NCBI RefSeq assembly: GCF_000271405.2
Contig: NC_018081.1
Coordinates: forward strand, 2,351,678-2,415,677
Source of the DNA: Enterococcus hirae ATCC 9790
GTDB lineage: Bacteria > Bacillota > Bacilli > Lactobacillales > Enterococcaceae
Direction of reading: 5' to 3'
Length of the DNA: 64,000 nt
Part shown: piece by piece, positions 60,584-64,000 of the stretch
Position numbering within the stretch: position 1 is the stretch's first letter
Layout of the letters: each line of letters begins with the position of its first letter
Made by a program: the position numbers and the translations under genes
The notes under the pieces: generated by a model
What the model saw: only the letters and a program-made list of their open reading frames with translations
Databases searched by the model: none
What the model was told of the DNA's origin: nothing

Positions 60584-62586
60584 TTATTCCCTCTCTTGAT
60601 CAAAGATAGAATTTTTATAAACGTCCCTTATTTGCGAATTACTAGCTCGTGTTTTTTTCACTTTCTTTTGAGCAAAGTGTTCCGGATAAGCTATTTTCAA
60701 TGCTCTTTCTTCTCCTAAATTATTCGCTAACTCTGTATTTTTTCCACTCAATTTCTTAAGATCATTAATATAAACATAACGCCCTAACTGCATTGTACTT
60801 GAAAAAATAGCAAAATCTACTGCGGCAGAAAAATGATGAAATCCCTGTTTTGATTTTAAATAAGCACTTTGATCAATGATATAATCTGTAACTTTTCCTC
60901 CATTGCTAATTAAAGATAAATCCCTTTGAAGGATAAAATCACTTTTGTTCTTATCGTTGCTCTTATTGAGTGCTTGTGCTAGTTCTGATAGGTTAGATTT
61001 AGAAATTTCAAATTCATGTACACAAGGTAACAGACCATTTACTTGCGTTCTTTTTTGATAGTAACCTGTGGGATCAACCACTGAAACGATAAAGTTACCG
61101 AAAGTATTTTTCCGTATCACACAACCAAGATTCTGTTTTTCATGAGGACCCTTGTCCTTCAACTTGATCTGAATATCATGAGAAGTAACTAGAAAAGAAG
61201 TTGGATCTCCTGGCATTAATCGAGAGAGTTCTTGTACAATCGAATTTTTTTCTAACTGATAATACTTACTATATTGAAGTGAACGGCTAATTGCTGCCAC
61301 TTCATTTGGCAGAACAATCCCTCTTGACTGTTTTAATTGTTCTTCTGCTTTCTCAAATATTTCTTTTGGTTCCCGCAGCTCAGCTAGGTAAATCCCTCTG
61401 TCTTCTACTTCTACTGAATCTTGTCTAGACAGCGATTTTCTTTGTTGAGAAGTTGTGAGTATTGTATCTTCAATTTTTGTTTTCCAATTCTTATCCATAT
61501 TTTCCACTTGTTCAGTTTTATTATGTACAATAACCATCGAATGAAGAAGATCTTCAGAATATTGTAATTGGTTCATCCTCTTAAGTGCTGCGTAATGAAA
61601 CTCATTCATCAAACGTTTATGATTATTTTGTTGAGTTGCTGGTGTAAGATTGAAGTAATCCATTGGGGGCTTCGTTTGTTCATCAATTGCCTTCCCCTTC
61701 TGATCTTGTATTTGACCGTTCTTTTGAACATCCTCATGAATTTGATCAATAGCATTCCCATAAAAAATGTAGTCAACAGTGTAATATAGTTGCGGAAGTA
61801 AGAAATGAAATTTTTTTGAATGTGATATATTCTTTGCCGTTTCTTTTATTTCTTGTTTATTCCTAAGATTCTCAAATTTATCCACTAGTGTAGTCATATT
61901 CTCATGGCTAGAGTGTAATGGCGTGCCCAATAGATTGGCTAACTCTTTGGTTTTGTCTTGATCGATTGCGCATTTGCGAATCGTGAGCTCTTGGTCATTC
62001 GAAGTTACCAATGTAACGAGATATTTATTGTTTTGATTTTGGATAATTGCTCCTGTTAAACTAGTGTATACAGGCTCATTTTCAGTGGTGTCCTTAATCA
62101 ACTCTTTTTCCTCTTTATGTAACGGTCTCCCACTTAGGAGTGGTAATACGAGAAAACGAGCTTCATCTCCACTTAAGTGTAAAAGTTCCTGTTCTATTTT
62201 TTGTGTATCTTGGATAGCATCGCTACTCCGTTCGAATGAATCGTACATTGTAAACTGACCCTTTTCTTCAGCTAAACTTGTTATGTTAGGATCGTCACTC
62301 ACATTGATCATATGACTCCAATTTTTCAAATACTCTTTAAACATCGCTTTCGTCTCATTCAAATCAGGAATATGCCGAATATCTCCAACTGGAAGATCAA
62401 AAAATTGTTCATACATTTTGAAATTTCCAAATTTGTCTTGCTTATTTACTTCAATCGAAGGTTTTTTTTGAACAAACGTTTTGTACGGTTCACAATTGAA
62501 TGTTTAGTATCTTTAGAGGATATTGAATTGACTAATAATCGTGCGCGCAAAGCTTGTTCTAGTTCTAGTTTATTTGCCAGTGGCAT
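60584..62586 (-). CDS. Unrecognised protein with two copies of the domain in the 41432 protein, frameshifted near start
   Basis: The readable 610 residues (60584-62416) have no signal peptide. Two parts look alike: about 83-160 (GDEARFLVLPLLS, TGAIIQNQNNKYLVTLVTS) and about 403-480 (GDPTSFLVTSHDI, LGCVIRKNTFGNFIVSVVD). Both match the core of the 41432 protein. The true start is probably ATG 62586 (MPLANKLELEQAL) behind AAAGGGAGCG, but that frame ends after 46 codons. One extra A in the AAA at 62503-62505 joins it to TFVQKKPSIEVNK. The gene follows gap in convergent orientation. No function can be given. Confidence 0.72.
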
Positions 62587-62623
62587 TTTTTCGCTCCCTT
62601 TCTTGAGATCATTTTTTATAATA

Positions 62624-62669
62624 AAAATCGTTTTGTGCGGTTGATTCGCTTTCTTTACGAAACGATTTT
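62624..62669. repeat. 10-bp inverted repeat before the 60584 gene
   Basis: AAAATCGTTT (62624-62633) and AAACGATTTT (62660-62669) are exact inverted copies just upstream of the ribosome site, a possible operator. The rest of 62587-62940 shows no gene. Confidence 0.5.
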
Positions 62670-62830
62670 ATATCCGTTTTTATGTCAAAAAGGCTCCTAA
62701 ATTCATTTTCTCTATTTTCATTCTTCACAATGTATTTTTCGATAATGACAGAAAGGTTCCTCTTTGCCTATTCTTGATTTTCGTTCGTTTTTTTGTCTGA
62801 TTTATGTAAAATTCTCAACTATATATGTAA

Positions 62831-62867
62831 GCAGTCACCCATATTTCTATTGTGAACGGATGACTGC
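62831..62867. terminator. Possible terminator after the hydrolase gene
   Basis: GCAGTCA pairs with TGACTGC around a long loop; no good T-run on the minus strand. Confidence 0.35.
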
Positions 62868-62940
62868 CGGTAAATAAAAAGAATGAGTTCTCTCTATTAG
62901 AATCCTAAAATTATTTTTGTATTAGCTATTAGCAAACAAC

Positions 62941-63876
62941 TCATTGGACATATTTTGCTAAAAACTCTTTGACGGTTTGCTGATACTTTTCTGGGTCTGC
63001 CTGATACGCTTTTGCGTGTTCGGCTCCCTTGACCACGTATTTTTCTTTTGGTCCCTTAGTTGCAGCATATACTTTTGCTAACATATTATAGGGAACGAAT
63101 GTATCCGCATCACCATGGATAAATAACATTGGTTTCGTATTTTTAGTTAATTGATCAACGGCACTTGCTTCCCCAAAAAAATACCCTGCTCGAATTTTTG
63201 TAATCAAGCTAGTCACTTGGATCAATGGAAAAGAAGGTAAGTTGAACATATCTTTTAGTTGATATGCAAGTTCTTCATCAACTGACGAATACCCACAGTC
63301 TTCGATGATCGCTTTCACGTTATTTGGTAGCTTCTCACCGCTCGTCATCATCACAGTTGCAGCACCCATACTTACTCCATAAAGCACGATTTGTTGCGAC
63401 TGCCCTGTTTCTGCTATGATTTTATCGATCCATTGGACGTAATCTTTTCGCTCTGGCCAACCGAATCCGATATAATCCCCTTCACTACGCCCGTGGCCTC
63501 GAGCATCTGGAACTAACACATTGTAGCCTAAATCATGAAACATTTTTGCATAATTTGCCATTGTTTCTGCATTCCCCATATAACCATGGGCAACAATAAC
63601 TGTTTTATCACTTTTCTTTTCTGCTGGCAGATAGATCGCAGACAATTTCAAATGATCTGTTGATGTTAGATGCCAGTAAGTGCGATTCTCTTTCTGATTG
63701 AACCACTTTGTCGCCTCGTTTTCTTTTGTTGTTTGAGAAGTTCCCGGCGTATCGTTTTCTAAAAAATCCTTTTCTGATGGGACAACTGCATAATTATAAA
63801 AATAGTTGCCTGCAAATAATAGAACCACTATCACGACAATAGCAATTCCGATTACTATTTTTGTCAAAAGTTTCAT
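62941..63876 (-). CDS. Membrane-anchored alpha/beta hydrolase
   Basis: 311 residues. An N-terminal membrane anchor (about 5-27) is followed by an alpha/beta-hydrolase fold facing outward: nucleophile GVSMGAA near residue 170, Asp in HGDADTFVP near 255 and His in GAEHAKAY near 287. Substrate unknown; similar to BAAT/YqkD-type serine hydrolases. It is the last feature; 63877-64000 holds only upstream sequence. Confidence 0.9.
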   Translation of the reverse strand: MKLLTKIVIGIAIVVIVVLLFAGNYFYNYAVVPSEKDFLENDTPGTSQTTKENEATKWFNQKENRTYWHLTSTDHLKLSAIYLPAEKKSDKTVIVAHGYMGNAETMANYAKMFHDLGYNVLVPDARGHGRSEGDYIGFGWPERKDYVQWIDKIIAETGQSQQIVLYGVSMGAATVMMTSGEKLPNNVKAIIEDCGYSSVDEELAYQLKDMFNLPSFPLIQVTSLITKIRAGYFFGEASAVDQLTKNTKPMLFIHGDADTFVPYNMLAKVYAATKGPKEKYVVKGAEHAKAYQADPEKYQQTVKEFLAKYVQ

Positions 63877-64000
63877 CGCTTTCCTTCCTTATTCCATTAT
63901 TAATACTAATTCTTGATTAAGTATAAACAAAGAAGTTATTCGATGCAATCCTTCCAAGAGTAAATATAAAGCTCCACATCACCCATTTCTCTTCAAATTT

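Overview
The window is low-GC Firmicute DNA and almost certainly chromosomal Enterococcus. The evidence is an ebsA/RNase H pair, an H2O-forming Nox of the enterococcal type, a GH73 plus LysM wall hydrolase resembling the E. hirae/E. faecium muramidases, and the conserved ypsA-gpsB-rnpB-rlmL and recU-ponA neighbourhoods. The species cannot be fixed from sequence alone; the E. faecium/hirae/durans/mundtii group fits best. Most genes are on the minus strand.

Layout. 1-8.7 kb: a pyrimidine operon read leftward (pyrR-uraA-pyrB-pyrC-carA-carB) behind one promoter and one PyrR-controlled attenuator. 8.7-11.2 kb: a small membrane protein, a CBS-domain protein, lspA and an rluD-like gene, probably one operon. 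11.2-12.5 kb: a possible 26-28 residue peptide gene and a two-gene unit of a secreted protein plus a CPBP membrane protease. 12.8-19.3 kb: fhs, a cold-shock gene, a decayed gene, ebsA, an RNase H-like gene, an Mn-type CDF exporter and an ECF S component. 19.8-27.8 kb: T-box-controlled alaS, a GNAT gene, a CshB-like helicase, a VanZ-RDD membrane protein and an amino-acid permease. 27.9-33.3 kb: kbl and tdh behind a cre-bearing promoter, a dispersed repeat, an HD hydrolase and an M32 carboxypeptidase. 33.3-41.1 kb: rlmL, rnpB, gpsB, ypsA, recU, ponA, nth, dnaD. 41.4-42.7 kb: an unrecognised protein. 43-49.5 kb: nox, perR, cysK, wall hydrolase, tkt. 49.6-51.6 kb: DUF896 gene, lexA and a small membrane gene behind two LexA-type boxes. 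51.6-59.1 kb: apt, recJ, LapA-like, SDR, rnz, DUF1269, obgE. 59.4-63.9 kb: gap, a second member of the unrecognised family and an alpha/beta hydrolase.

Two themes stand out. First, many minus-strand genes are broken by the apparent loss of one base in an A/T run (CBS gene, cshB, vanZ-RDD gene, cysK, apt, the gene at 60584, probably the ends of the 41432 gene and of a small peptide gene). Adding one base restores a normal family terminus in each of the recognisable cases. Homopolymer undercalling in the assembly is the simplest explanation, though a few sites could be real slippage or phase switches. Second, the proteins at 41432 and 60584 share a repeated domain (one copy and two copies) that I do not recognise; they are the best candidates here for something undescribed. 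The SOS-type promoter at 51048-51097 and the secreted protein/CPBP protease pair at 11.4-12.5 kb also deserve attention.
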